Assembly: GCA_958403385.1 (NCBI GenBank)
Contig: CATXXC010000007.1
Location: 50,167-114,166, forward strand
Length of the DNA stretch: 64,000 nucleotides
From: an uncultured Collinsella sp.
GTDB lineage: Bacteria; Actinomycetota; Coriobacteriia; Coriobacteriales; Coriobacteriaceae
Reading direction: 5' to 3'
Positions 41,494 to 49,484 of the stretch are shown one piece after another. Below the pieces are notes generated by a model that was given only the letters and a program-made list of their open reading frames with translations, searched no databases and was not told the origin of the DNA. Position numbers and translations under genes: made by a program. How positions within the stretch are numbered: position 1 is the stretch's first letter; every line of letters starts with the position of its first letter.

Positions 41494-41724
41494 GTGTGCA
41501 AAAAATGCCAAATATGAGTACTGTGACTAATTTAGTCGCAGCAAAATCAACCCCTTCAGACGTGATTTGAGCGTCTGGAGGGGTTTAAGATTTGCGAAAA
41601 CGCAGGATGAATGACTGTAAAAGCTTTAATTAGCGGACAATCGAGGATTATTCTGGCGGTTGGAAAGTTAAAAGAAATGTATCCATTCCGGTAGCAGTAC
41701 TCATATTTGGCATTTTTTGCACAC
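41494..41724. mobile_element. 231-bp MITE-like element with perfect 30-bp terminal inverted repeats
   Basis: The ends 41494-41523 and 41695-41724 are exact reverse complements over 30 bases (GTGTGCAAAAAATGCCAAAT.. inward). The AT-richer interior has no coding capacity beyond chance. It includes a 6-bp dyad (GACTAA-T-TTAGTC) and a 14-bp terminator-like hairpin (41549-41562 / 41572-41585). The right end lies six bases from the tatD stop. No clear target-site duplication was seen. Confidence 0.75.
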
Positions 41725-41730
41725 CAGGGG

Positions 41731-42513
41731 TTAGCGAAGGTCAAAAAAAGAGCGCGCATTTGTTAAAACTATCGACTCGATGCGCTTTGCGTCGCAGTTT
41801 TTGAGCGAGGTGATGCGTTCTGAGGTCCTTGTGAGCGACCTGATGAGCGACTGCGCGCTTGTTTCTGTGTTTGGCTCGGCCGGCGCATCGGTCTCGAGCA
41901 GTAGGCGGTCGAGTGGAATCTGTCGTGCGTATTCGCGACCGCGCTTGGTCGCGAGCATGCGTTCGTTGACGGAAAAATAGCAGCCCGCATTACGCGCGCG
42001 GGTGAGTTCGTCCGAAGTGCCGCTAAACCAGTGGAAGATGATAGCGGGGGAGTCGGGGTTTGGGATGAGTAGTCCATGCGATTCGAGGACGTCCAGTACG
42101 GCTCCTGCCGAACGAACGGCGTGAATTGATATCACGCGCCCGGTAAGAGGATGCTGCACGAGCGCATCGCAGAGCCGGTTAAGTGCCTGTATTTGTAGCG
42201 GCTCACTTCCAGCAAAGCGCGCGGAAAAGTCGAGTCCGACTTCGCCGATGTAGCGTTCTTGGGCAGCAACTTCGCAAAGCAGATTGACTTCGGCAAAACC
42301 GCAGTGGCCATCGGCGAGCCACCAGGGGTGAAGCCCAACGCCGGCGATGATGCCCGGGTGGCGACGAGCGCGCTCGTTTGCGGCCGAAAAGTCGCGTGGA
42401 TCGACGCCGCAATCAAATAGACCCAAGCCCAGCGCCGTTGCCTCATCGGCAACGGCGTCCGGGTGAGCCATTAAATCAAGATGGCAGTGTGCATCAAATA
42501 ACCGGGGCTCCAT
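41731..42513 (-). CDS. tatD: TatD-family deoxyribonuclease
   Basis: A 260-aa metal-dependent hydrolase: LFDAHCHLDLM at the N-terminus (HxH), IGEVGLDFS (Glu), VISIHAVRS (His), FHWFSGT (His) and LLLETDAPAE (Asp). TatD proteins have 3'-5' exonuclease/repair activity. It is the downstream gene of a pair with tcdA, 14 bases apart. The C-terminus ends at the MITE-like element's edge without truncation. Confidence 0.93.
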   Translation of the reverse strand: MEPRLFDAHCHLDLMAHPDAVADEATALGLGLFDCGVDPRDFSAANERARRHPGIIAGVGLHPWWLADGHCGFAEVNLLCEVAAQERYIGEVGLDFSARFAGSEPLQIQALNRLCDALVQHPLTGRVISIHAVRSAGAVLDVLESHGLLIPNPDSPAIIFHWFSGTSDELTRARNAGCYFSVNERMLATKRGREYARQIPLDRLLLETDAPAEPNTETSAQSLIRSLTRTSERITSLKNCDAKRIESIVLTNARSFFDLR

Positions 42514-42527
42514 CTCGGCGCGCTCCG

Positions 42528-43325
42528 CTAGTCCAAGCGCTGGCCATCGGCGCGCACGCGCTCGGTGCCGCGCCCACTGATCTGGCGGATAACCTCGCCG
42601 GCGATCATCTGGCCCATGATGGGCGGCATAAAGCTGGCGGTTCCGAGCTCGGTGCGCTCGTGGATGTTGGAAGGGTCGCGGGGCTGTGTCTTAACCGATT
42701 CCTCGCAGCTAAACAGTACATGCAGGCTCTTGATTCCGCGCTTCTTGCATTCTTTGCGCATGATGCGGCTCATGGGGTCACGTACCGTATCGAAAATGTC
42801 GGCAAAGCGGAGGCACTCGGGATGGAGCTTGTTGGCCCCGCCCATGGAGCTAACCAAACGAATGTCGTGTTCCTGAGCATATTTGGCAATGGTGAGCTTG
42901 GCCGAGATGGTGTCGATGGCGTCGACGACGTAGTCGATCTTGCCCCCCGTCTGCTCCAAAACGCTCGCGAAGAAATCATCGATGTTGTCGCTCAGCAGGT
43001 ATTCGGTGCGTTTGATGACGGTAGCGGTAGGGTTGATGTCGTGAATCATAGCCTCCATGACGTCGACTTTGCGCTTTCCGATGGTGCTGTGAAAGGCGAT
43101 GGCCTGACGGTTGATATTGCTGGGCGCGATGACGTCCTTATCCAGAATGACGAAATGACCGATGCCGCCGCGGGCGAGTGCCTCGCAGCAGTTGGAGCCC
43201 ACGCCTCCGCAGCCGAGCACCAGCACTGTAGCATCGGCGAGCTTGTCGAGTGCCTCGCGGCCCATGATGATCTCGAGCTTGGTGTCGCGTGTCTCGATGG
43301 GGGCTGCGGCTGCGGTTTCGGTCAT
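42528..43325 (-). CDS. tcdA: tRNA threonylcarbamoyladenosine dehydratase (TcdA/ThiF-like)
   Basis: A 265-aa E1-like enzyme of the ThiF/MoeB superfamily. The ATP loop is TVLVLGCGGVGSNCCEALARGGIG, with LDKDVIAPSNINRQAIA and YVVDAIDTISAKL. The zinc CxxC pairs of MoeB/ThiF are absent, as in TcdA, which cyclises t6A37 to ct6A. ATG at 43325 follows GGAGG. First gene of the tcdA-tatD pair. Confidence 0.88.
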   Translation of the reverse strand: MTETAAAAPIETRDTKLEIIMGREALDKLADATVLVLGCGGVGSNCCEALARGGIGHFVILDKDVIAPSNINRQAIAFHSTIGKRKVDVMEAMIHDINPTATVIKRTEYLLSDNIDDFFASVLEQTGGKIDYVVDAIDTISAKLTIAKYAQEHDIRLVSSMGGANKLHPECLRFADIFDTVRDPMSRIMRKECKKRGIKSLHVLFSCEESVKTQPRDPSNIHERTELGTASFMPPIMGQMIAGEVIRQISGRGTERVRADGQRLD

Positions 43326-43411
43326 AGATATCCTCCGATGGGGAGTCGGTCGTGTTTTAGCTATCGCCATTATAGGTATTATTGCGATTCCATTTGAGCC
43401 CTTGGAGCTTG

Positions 43412-43440
43412 TTGAAATGGGATCGGGATTCGCATAAGAT
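43412..43440 (+). promoter_or_regulatory. Strong promoter for a small RNA
   Basis: TTGAAA (43412-43417), 17-base spacer, TAAGAT (43435-43440). It points away from tcdA and no ORF lies downstream before the ArsR gene at 43786. Confidence 0.65.
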
Positions 43441-43446
43441 TGAAGC

Positions 43447-43541
43447 AGATGGCACCCGTTGCCGCGGGTTGACCAACTCCCAAACACGTTTGTAGCGTGA
43501 GAAGTGGCCGTCTTCGCATTACGCGGGGGCGGCTATTTCAT
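43447..43541 (+). ncRNA. Putative antitoxin-type small RNA
   Basis: From the promoter at 43412-43440 a transcript of about 95 nt would end at a hairpin of 11 bp counting wobble pairs (43507-43517 / 43523-43533, loop AUUAC) followed by UAUUUCAUU. The stem pairs fully only when read on the plus strand, supporting this direction. It runs convergent to the 28-codon ORF on the minus strand and overlaps its 3' end. Confidence 0.5.
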
Positions 43542-43619
43542 TCGACCTCCAATGTGGATGCCGAGCTCCACAGCCGCGATTACAAGCAATAACAACGTCA
43601 GGACATCGTCAATACTCAT
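43533..43619 (-). CDS. Putative type I toxin (28-aa hydrophobic peptide)
   Basis: ATG at 43619 with AAGGAG at proper spacing (43627-43632) opens a 28-codon ORF. The peptide has an acidic start (MSIDD), a hydrophobic run VLTLLLLVIAAVELGIHIGG and a basic end (RMK). That layout matches Fst/TxpA and holin-like type I toxins. A -10 box TACAAT on the minus strand lies at 43676-43671. Its 3' end overlaps the putative plus-strand small RNA. Too short for a homology-based call; function is inferred from architecture. Confidence 0.5.
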   Translation of the reverse strand: MSIDDVLTLLLLVIAAVELGIHIGGRMK

Positions 43620-43699
43620 AGTCCATCTCCTTCTCGGGTAGAGGGAGCTGGCCCATCTGCTTCAACTTCCATTGTAGCTAAATACGAACGAATGTTCTA

Positions 43700-43751
43700 T
43701 AGATGTTCCTGTATTAGATAGTTAGACAAACATCTAAATATCGAGTATAGT
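43700..43751 (+). promoter_or_regulatory. Promoter and operator of the sdpR-type operon
   Basis: TAGACA (43723-43728), 17-base spacer, TATAGT (43746-43751). An inverted repeat TAGATGTT-N21-AACATCTA (43700-43736) straddles the -35 box, fitting autorepression by the ArsR/SdpR-type protein. Confidence 0.6.
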
Positions 43752-43785
43752 GTGCGCGTCATGAGAGATGATGAAAGGGGGTCTT

Positions 43786-44064
43786 ATGCCGGGAGAGGGT
43801 TTTAAGGCGCTTGCCGATCCAACGCGACGGCGCATTTTGGAGTTGCTGCGCGAGGGCAATTGCACGGCGGGGGAGCTTGCCGAGCATTTCGATATCAGTA
43901 AGCCGTCGCTGAGCCATCACTTGGCGACGCTCAAAAACGCCGGGTTGGTAACCGACGAACGTCATGGTCAAAACATCGTATACAGCTTAAACACTACCGT
44001 CATGCAGGACTTGATCGGTTGGTTTATGGGCTTTACAAACACGGAAGGTGATAAGGATGAATAA
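43786..44064 (+). CDS. ArsR-family repressor (SdpR-like)
   Basis: A 92-aa winged-helix autorepressor: FKALADPTRRRILELLREGNC, AGELAEHFDISKPSLSHHLATLKNAGLV and ERHGQNIVYSLN. No metal-binding Cys motif, as in SdpR, which is sequestered by SdpI. ATG at 43786 follows AAAGGGGG. Its last codons overlap the sdpI-type start (44057), the usual sdpRI coupling. Inferred role: control of the immunity/signal protein encoded next. Confidence 0.88.
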   Translation: MPGEGFKALADPTRRRILELLREGNCTAGELAEHFDISKPSLSHHLATLKNAGLVTDERHGQNIVYSLNTTVMQDLIGWFMGFTNTEGDKDE

Positions 44065-44761
44065 CGAAAACAAGGGCATTCACCCCACGGGGGTATCGTC
44101 GCGCGTGTGAATTGCGCTGGTCGCTCTGTGCGTCGCCAATGTCGTAGCGCATCTCATGGTGATGCCGAGCTTGCCTGGGCAGATTCCCACGCACTGGGGC
44201 GCGAACGGCGCCGTCGACGGTTGGGGTCCCAGCTGGATGGCCTCCGCGCTCGGCGTGCTGCCTCTGGTGCTTCTCGCAATGTTCTGCGTGGTGCCGCGCA
44301 TCGATCCCAAAGGTGAGGCATATCGAACCTCGGGCAAGTTCTATCAGGGCTTCGTAATCGCCTTCACCTTGTTCATGTGCGCCATAAGCTGGCTGGGAGA
44401 GCTTACGGTCTGGGGCGTGGTGCCGGCGGTCGGTTCGGTCAACGTGCTGATTTCCGGTGTTGTCGGTTTGCTGTTCATCGGCGTAGGCAACTACTTGCCG
44501 CGTGTGAAGCAGAACTATACGCTCGGTATCAAGACGCCTTGGGCGCTTGCCAATCCCGAGAACTGGCGCCGTACGCAGCGCTTTGGCGGTGCCTGCTTTA
44601 TGGTGCTGGGTGTTGGCCTGATTGCGATGGGCGTGGCAGGCAGCGTGCTTTCGAGTGAAGTCGTCGCCGCGGTGATTGCGGTTCTGGCGTTTGGTTCGGT
44701 TGGAGCCGTCTACGTCTACTCGTATCTGCTGTGGCGCAAATCGCAGCGAGCCGCTCGCTAA
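44057..44761 (+). pseudogene. SdpI-family membrane protein with an in-frame TGA
   Basis: From ATG 44057 (overlapping sdpR) the frame runs 17 codons to TGA at 44108-44110, then continues open in the same frame to TAA 44759-44761. The full frame spells an SdpI-type protein of ~234 aa: PSLPGQIPTHWGANGAVDGWG, GVGNYLPRVKQNYTLGIKTPWAL and several membrane helices. The TGA falls within the first helix where Trp or another residue would stand. Reinitiation at ATG 44156 would yield 201 aa lacking helix 1. Either a nonsense mutation or a read error. Confidence 0.75.
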
Positions 44762-44828
44762 GGTTGCGGAAAACTAGCGTACGTAGTTCATAGTATGTTC
44801 CGGGGGAACTTTTCCCAGGTAGTATTAG

Positions 44829-44855
44829 GGGGCATGGGCAACCATGCCCCTTTTT
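44829..44855 (+). terminator. Intrinsic terminator
   Basis: GGGGCATGG-GCAA-CCATGCCCC followed by five T residues, after the sdpI-type gene. Confidence 0.9.
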
Positions 44856-44946
44856 CGTTACGTTTCAGAGCTGGTTTTTCCATTTCGTTTCCACTTAGGC
44901 GAAACAAGAATAGAGAAACAGCAGGTAGAAAGGATAAAACAGGCAA

Positions 44947-46626
44947 ATGGCGGAGTTTATCTACCAGATGTATCAGGCTCGTAAGGCCCATGGCGACAAG
45001 GTAATCCTTGACGACGTGACCCTGAGCTTCTACCCCGGTGCCAAGATCGGCGTCGTGGGCCCCAACGGTATGGGCAAGTCGACCCTGCTCAAGATTATGG
45101 CCGGCATCGAGGAGGTCTCCAACGGCGATGCCAGGCTCACCCCCGGCTACACCGTGGGCATCCTGCAGCAGGAGCCGCCACTCGACGACGACAAGACCGT
45201 CATCGAGAACGTGCGCATGGCGTTTGGCGATATGATCGCCAAGGTCGATCGCTTCAATAAGATCGGCGAGGAGATGTGCGACCCGGACTGTGACATGGAC
45301 GCACTCATGGCCGAGATGGGAAAGCTCCAGGACGAGATCGATGCCGCCGACGGCTGGGATATCGATTCCAAGCTCGGTCAGGCCATGGACGCCCTGCAGC
45401 TGCCCGATTCTGACATGCCGGTCAACGTGCTTTCCGGCGGCGAGCGCCGCCGCGTGGCCCTGTGCAAGCTGCTGCTCGAGGCTCCCGACCTGCTGCTGCT
45501 CGACGAGCCTACGAACCACCTGGACGCCGAGTCGATCCTGTGGCTCGAGCACTTCCTGCACAACTACCAGGGCGCGGTGCTTGCCGTCACACACGATCGC
45601 TACTTCCTGGATAACGTTGCCGAGTGGATCTGCGAGGTCGACCGCGGTCACCTCTATCCCTACAAGGGCAACTACTCCACGTATCTGGAGACCAAGGCCG
45701 CGCGTATCGAGGCTCAGGGTAACCGCGATGCCAAGCTCGCCAAGCGCATGGAGGCCGAGCTCGAGTGGGTACGCAGCTCGCCCAAGGCTCGCCAGGCCAA
45801 GAACAAGGCCCGTCTGGCTCGCTACGAGGAGATGGAGGCCGAGGCTCGCGCAAGCCAGAAGCTCGACTGGACCGACATCCGCATCCCTGTGGGCCCGCGT
45901 CTGGGCAACAAGGTGCTCGAGGCTCATCACCTGCACAAGGAGTTCGATGGCCGCGTGCTCATCGACGACCTATCATTCACCCTGCCGCGAAACGGCATCG
46001 TGGGCGTCATCGGCCCCAACGGTGTCGGTAAGACCACGCTGTTCAAGACGATTGTGGGTCTGGAGCCGCTAACTTCGGGCGAGCTCGAGGTGGGCGAGAC
46101 CGTCAAGATTTCTTACGTCGACCAGAACCGTTCCGGCATCGACCCCGATAAGAACCTATGGGAGGTCGTCTCGGACGGCCTGGACCACATGATGGTCGGC
46201 GAGACGGAGGTTCCGAGCCGCGCGTACGTGGCGAGCTTTGGCTTTAAGGGCCAGGACCAGCAGAAGCGCGCTGGCGTACTTTCCGGTGGCGAGCGCAACC
46301 GTCTGAACTTGGCACTTACGCTCAAGCAGGGCGGCAACCTGCTGCTCCTCGACGAGCCCACGAACGACCTCGACGTCGAGACACTGTCCTCGCTCGAAGC
46401 GGCGCTGCTCGAGTTCCCGGGCTGCTCGGTGGTCATTAGCCACGACCGTATGTTCCTGGACCGCGTCGCCACGCACATTCTGGCGTGGGAGGGCACCGAC
46501 GAGAATCCGGGCAACTGGTATTGGTTCGAGGGCAACTTCGAGGCCTATCAGGCCAACCGCATCGAGCGCCTGGGCGAGGACGCAGCCCAGCCGCATCGTA
46601 TCCACCGCAAGCTCACGCGTGACTAG
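44947..46626 (+). CDS. ettA: Energy-dependent translational throttle protein (ABC-F)
   Basis: A 559-aa soluble ABC-F ATPase with two nucleotide-binding domains: Walker A GPNGMGKST and GPNGVGKTT, signatures LSGGERRRVAL and LSGGERNRLNL, Walker B LLLLDEPTNHLD and LLLLDEPTNDLD. The P-site tRNA-interaction linker (about residues 240-320) and the arm are of EttA type. It gates entry into elongation according to ADP/ATP. Length matches EttA (~555). AAAGG upstream of ATG. A hairpin begins three bases after the stop, opening a repeat element. Confidence 0.95.
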   Translation: MAEFIYQMYQARKAHGDKVILDDVTLSFYPGAKIGVVGPNGMGKSTLLKIMAGIEEVSNGDARLTPGYTVGILQQEPPLDDDKTVIENVRMAFGDMIAKVDRFNKIGEEMCDPDCDMDALMAEMGKLQDEIDAADGWDIDSKLGQAMDALQLPDSDMPVNVLSGGERRRVALCKLLLEAPDLLLLDEPTNHLDAESILWLEHFLHNYQGAVLAVTHDRYFLDNVAEWICEVDRGHLYPYKGNYSTYLETKAARIEAQGNRDAKLAKRMEAELEWVRSSPKARQAKNKARLARYEEMEAEARASQKLDWTDIRIPVGPRLGNKVLEAHHLHKEFDGRVLIDDLSFTLPRNGIVGVIGPNGVGKTTLFKTIVGLEPLTSGELEVGETVKISYVDQNRSGIDPDKNLWEVVSDGLDHMMVGETEVPSRAYVASFGFKGQDQQKRAGVLSGGERNRLNLALTLKQGGNLLLLDEPTNDLDVETLSSLEAALLEFPGCSVVISHDRMFLDRVATHILAWEGTDENPGNWYWFEGNFEAYQANRIERLGEDAAQPHRIHRKLTRD

Positions 46627-46629
46627 ATC

Positions 46630-46790
46630 GTTACGCGGTTTTCCAAACCGCGTAACTGCTCGACGCTGCGCGGGCCGCAAGCACCCCATCTTGCCGTTCA
46701 TGCCGTCGCTCGCGTACCGAAGTACGCGTCGCTCCTCTTTCACGGCAACCTGGGGCACTTGCTGCCCGCTCGCTGTTGGTTGCGCAACAT
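46630..46790. repeat. Post-stop palindromic repeat, copy 1
   Basis: Starts with a perfect 12-bp hairpin (46630-46641 / 46645-46656, GTTACGCGGTTT), then CGACGCTGC. A large imperfect stem follows: GCAAG..TTGCCGT with ACGGCAA..CTTGC, enclosing a 7-bp hairpin CGCGTAC-CGAA-GTACGCG. Copy 2 is at 56391-56540 in opposite orientation; both begin directly after a gene's stop codon. Confidence 0.75.
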
Positions 46791-46800
46791 CAACAAATAA

Positions 46801-46836
46801 AAACGGCTCAAATCCTGATTTGGATTTGAGCCGTTT
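46801..46836 (-). terminator. Intrinsic terminator of the 46841-48187 gene
   Basis: Perfect 15-bp stem (46801-46815 / 46822-46836). On the minus strand it is followed by TTTTATTTG. Confidence 0.9.
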
Positions 46837-46840
46837 GTCG

Positions 46841-48187
46841 TTAATGCTCGGGTTCTTCGACTTTATCGATGGTCCAGGCGGCTCCGAGGCCGCCGGTGGT
46901 GTTGCGGCGGATGCGCACGGTGACTTCGTGGCGCTCGCCGGCCTGCGTGTAGCGCAGGGGGAAGCTTGCGCGGTTTCGCGCGGCCTCGATGGTACCGCGC
47001 TCGCGGGCGATCCAGTAGTACTCGCCGACGATGCCGAGCGTGTCGGCGCCGTAGGGGAGATAGGTCGACAGCTGGTGCAGAAGCGGGCCGGGGCAGAAGA
47101 CCTCGGTTGCGAAATCGATGGGGAAGTCCTTGGGGATGGTCGGTGCTGCGGGTGCGGGGGTCGGTGCTGCAGCGGGGGCCGGAGACGGTGCCGGTGCGGG
47201 AATTTGGTCGCAAACAGCGGCGGGCACGGATTCGATGACGGGTGCGGGCTCCGGCGTCGCTTCCGGCTTGATCGTGGAATCTGCGGGCTCCAGCGTCGTC
47301 TTCGGCTTGGTTGTGGAATCTGCGGGCTTCACGGTGACGGGCGCGTCTGCAACTGCGGTTTCAACCTCAACCTGCGTCGCGTTCTCGTTCTCGACGCTCG
47401 ACTTTGCCTCGATGGGCGTGGATGCCATGGTGGTGATGCCGGCGTTGGCGTTCTCGGGGTCATAGACGACCGTGAGCGAGATGGCGGGCTGCGGCGTCTC
47501 GGGCTCCGGCGCCGACTCGGTAGCGTCTTGATCTGCGGGCTCGTCGGACTGATCGTCTTCGGCCTCGTTGCCAAAGACATCGCTGTTTTGGAACGCAGAC
47601 GTCTCGGTTTGGTCAGCAGCTTCTTCGGTTGTCGACTTGGGAGCCTCGTTGAGCTCCACAGTGGCTTCCTGCTTGGATATGACTTTGGGATCGGTCATGG
47701 CGGCGATTTCGGTTTCGGCTTCTGCCGTTACCTCAATAGCGACTTCGATCTCTGTCTCGGGCTCGGATTCCGGCACGGCTTCAACCATGGCTTCGGGCTT
47801 GGGACGCTTAACGTGCTTGGGACGCACGGCCTTGAGGTCCTTCTCACCGCGCTTTTTCTTTTTGTAGGACTGCTTAGCGCCCTTGGCTGCCTTGGGCTTG
47901 TCCTCGCCCTTGGCAAGGGCGGCATCCCAAGCCTCGTTGGCGATGACGGTGGCGTACAGGCGGCCGCCCTTAAAGACAGTCAGTTTAATGCAGTCGTCGA
48001 GTTCCTCGAGCAACTCGCGCGTGGACTCAAAGCCCAGGTCATAAGCGGTCATGTCGCCTGCGGCGAGCGCCTCCTCGACCTGTGTCATAAACGTTTGCTT
48101 GCCGCACCCAATCGCGTCGCGCAGCAGGCGATACAGATAGATGTGGTTGCCCAGCGAAAGCGTGGGCCTAACTATTGTCTTGCTCAT
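46841..48187 (-). CDS. Hypothetical protein with LOTUS-like N-terminus and acidic low-complexity middle
   Basis: A 448-aa protein in three parts. Residues ~5-95 resemble an OST-HTH/LOTUS winged helix (AAGDMTAYDLGFESTRELL.. then KLTVFKGGRLYATVI). A strongly basic Lys patch (KQSYKKKKRGEKDLK) follows, then ~200 residues of acidic, Thr/Pro/Ala-rich low complexity. A folded C-terminal ~90 residues (FCPGPLLHQLSTYLPYGAD to the end) resembles no family I know. ATG at 48187 follows GGAG. Cytoplasmic by sequence. RNA or DNA binding is possible; the domain call is tentative. Confidence 0.55.
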   Translation of the reverse strand: MSKTIVRPTLSLGNHIYLYRLLRDAIGCGKQTFMTQVEEALAAGDMTAYDLGFESTRELLEELDDCIKLTVFKGGRLYATVIANEAWDAALAKGEDKPKAAKGAKQSYKKKKRGEKDLKAVRPKHVKRPKPEAMVEAVPESEPETEIEVAIEVTAEAETEIAAMTDPKVISKQEATVELNEAPKSTTEEAADQTETSAFQNSDVFGNEAEDDQSDEPADQDATESAPEPETPQPAISLTVVYDPENANAGITTMASTPIEAKSSVENENATQVEVETAVADAPVTVKPADSTTKPKTTLEPADSTIKPEATPEPAPVIESVPAAVCDQIPAPAPSPAPAAAPTPAPAAPTIPKDFPIDFATEVFCPGPLLHQLSTYLPYGADTLGIVGEYYWIARERGTIEAARNRASFPLRYTQAGERHEVTVRIRRNTTGGLGAAWTIDKVEEPEH

Positions 48188-48260
48188 GGCAAATCTCCTC
48201 TTTACACATGTAAAGCATCTTACCATCGCATGGCGTTCGCCATGGCGGCGCCCAAGGCAA

Positions 48261-48292
48261 ACGGGCGCGAACCGCTTTCGATTCGCGCCCGT
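48261..48292 (-). terminator. Terminator-like hairpin
   Basis: 11-bp stem (48261-48271 / 48282-48292). On the minus strand it is followed by TTTG, downstream of the membrane protein gene. Confidence 0.6.
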
Positions 48293-48327
48293 TGTACAGG
48301 TCGGTTATCTATGAGAGACAAATGTGC

Positions 48328-49281
48328 TTAGTTGCCCGATGCCGTGCCTTGGCTCGAGTTGTCAGATGCCGTGCCGGACGCGGTTCCGCTCGAGCTGTTG
48401 GTGTTGCTACTGTCTGCTGAGCCCGTTCCCGACGTGGTGTCGCTCGTCTGGCCGCCCGTGCTTGGCTGTGAACCGTCAGTCGTTTGGCTTGAGTCGGTCG
48501 TGCCGGACGGCGTGCCACTGTTGGCCGTAGAGGAATCGGTGCCCTGCGATTGGTTTTGGGTGTTCGAGGACGAATTGGCAGAGGTAGGACTGTCTTGCGT
48601 GCCGTCCGCCTGTGCCTGCTGATCTTGCGACTGGGTGTCGCCATTTGCATCGCTCTCGGTCGTGCGCGACGACAGGATTGGCTCGGGACGCTCGCCCAGA
48701 CCCTCACCGGCAGTGGTGATAAGGATGGCACCGGCGCAGGCGATGACCGCGACGATGGCGATAGCGATCGAGAAGACGATGACCTTCTTTTGCGTCTGGC
48801 TGCGCTCTGCCGCCGCCTTGGCGCGCAGGCTGTTGGGGGCGACGCGCGCCGTGGTCGCGCGTCCCGCAACCTGGCGCATCTCCTGCGTGGTCGCGGCGCC
48901 GCCCAGGTGCTCCTCGGCATTAAACTCAACGGGCTCGTAGGCGCCGGCGGGGTAGTCGACGTCGGCGTGCGTGCCCTTGAGGGCTTCGGCGCTGGCAGAG
49001 ATAAAGTGGCGGTAGACCTGCGAGGACACAACGGTGATGACCGAGCTCACAGCGGCACCGATCACCGATCCGGCGATACCGATCTTGGAGGCAAGCGCGA
49101 CGCTCGTGGCGGCAGCTGCGGCGCCGGCGATGATCTGGGGAATGGAAATGTCGTCAAACAGGCCCTTTTTGGGCGCGATGGCCATGGTCTGTCCGATGGA
49201 ATGGTTCTCGTGCACGCCGTTGTTGAGCGATGCCGGCGTCATGACGCGCGTGCGCGGCGCGTCGGTGTACTTGGTTGTCAT
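48328..49281 (-). CDS. Membrane protein with Ser/Thr/Gln-rich exported tail
   Basis: A 317-aa protein. Residues ~45-85 hold a hydrophobic Ala/Gly-rich segment (IPQIIAGAAAAATSVALAS.. IAGSVIGAAVSSVITVV), and about 165-190 a second clear membrane helix (KVIVFSIAIAIVAVIACAGAILI). The last ~115 residues are Ser/Thr/Gln/Asn-rich low complexity with no sorting motif. ATG at 49281 follows GGGAGGA. Likely a surface-anchored protein with the tail outside; no family recognised. Diverges from nadE. Confidence 0.6.
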   Translation of the reverse strand: MTTKYTDAPRTRVMTPASLNNGVHENHSIGQTMAIAPKKGLFDDISIPQIIAGAAAAATSVALASKIGIAGSVIGAAVSSVITVVSSQVYRHFISASAEALKGTHADVDYPAGAYEPVEFNAEEHLGGAATTQEMRQVAGRATTARVAPNSLRAKAAAERSQTQKKVIVFSIAIAIVAVIACAGAILITTAGEGLGERPEPILSSRTTESDANGDTQSQDQQAQADGTQDSPTSANSSSNTQNQSQGTDSSTANSGTPSGTTDSSQTTDGSQPSTGGQTSDTTSGTGSADSSNTNSSSGTASGTASDNSSQGTASGN

Positions 49282-49484
49282 ACGGGGTCCTCCCGGTGTA
49301 AATCTGCTTCGTTTCGTGTAGCCATCAGGGTACCCACCAGATGTGAATCGTACGTGACATTTAACAGATACCATCAACTCATCAATAGCTCACCAAGTTG
49401 GTGGGATGCGGTTGCACCCGGCGGTTGAACTACAATAGGGCTTGCTAATTGTTGTGAATGGCGTCTACGCACGGGAGCATTCTT

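Noticed and set aside
44086..44102. CACCCCACGGGGGTATC, similar to the CsoR-like dyad at 23312
   Set aside because: It lies inside the sdpI coding start with no promoter around it; likely coincidence.
46619..48331. 570-codon plus-strand frame opposite the LOTUS-like gene
   Set aside because: Gly/Cys/Leu-rich translation typical of antisense to an acidic low-complexity region; the minus-strand gene has the ribosome binding site and terminator.
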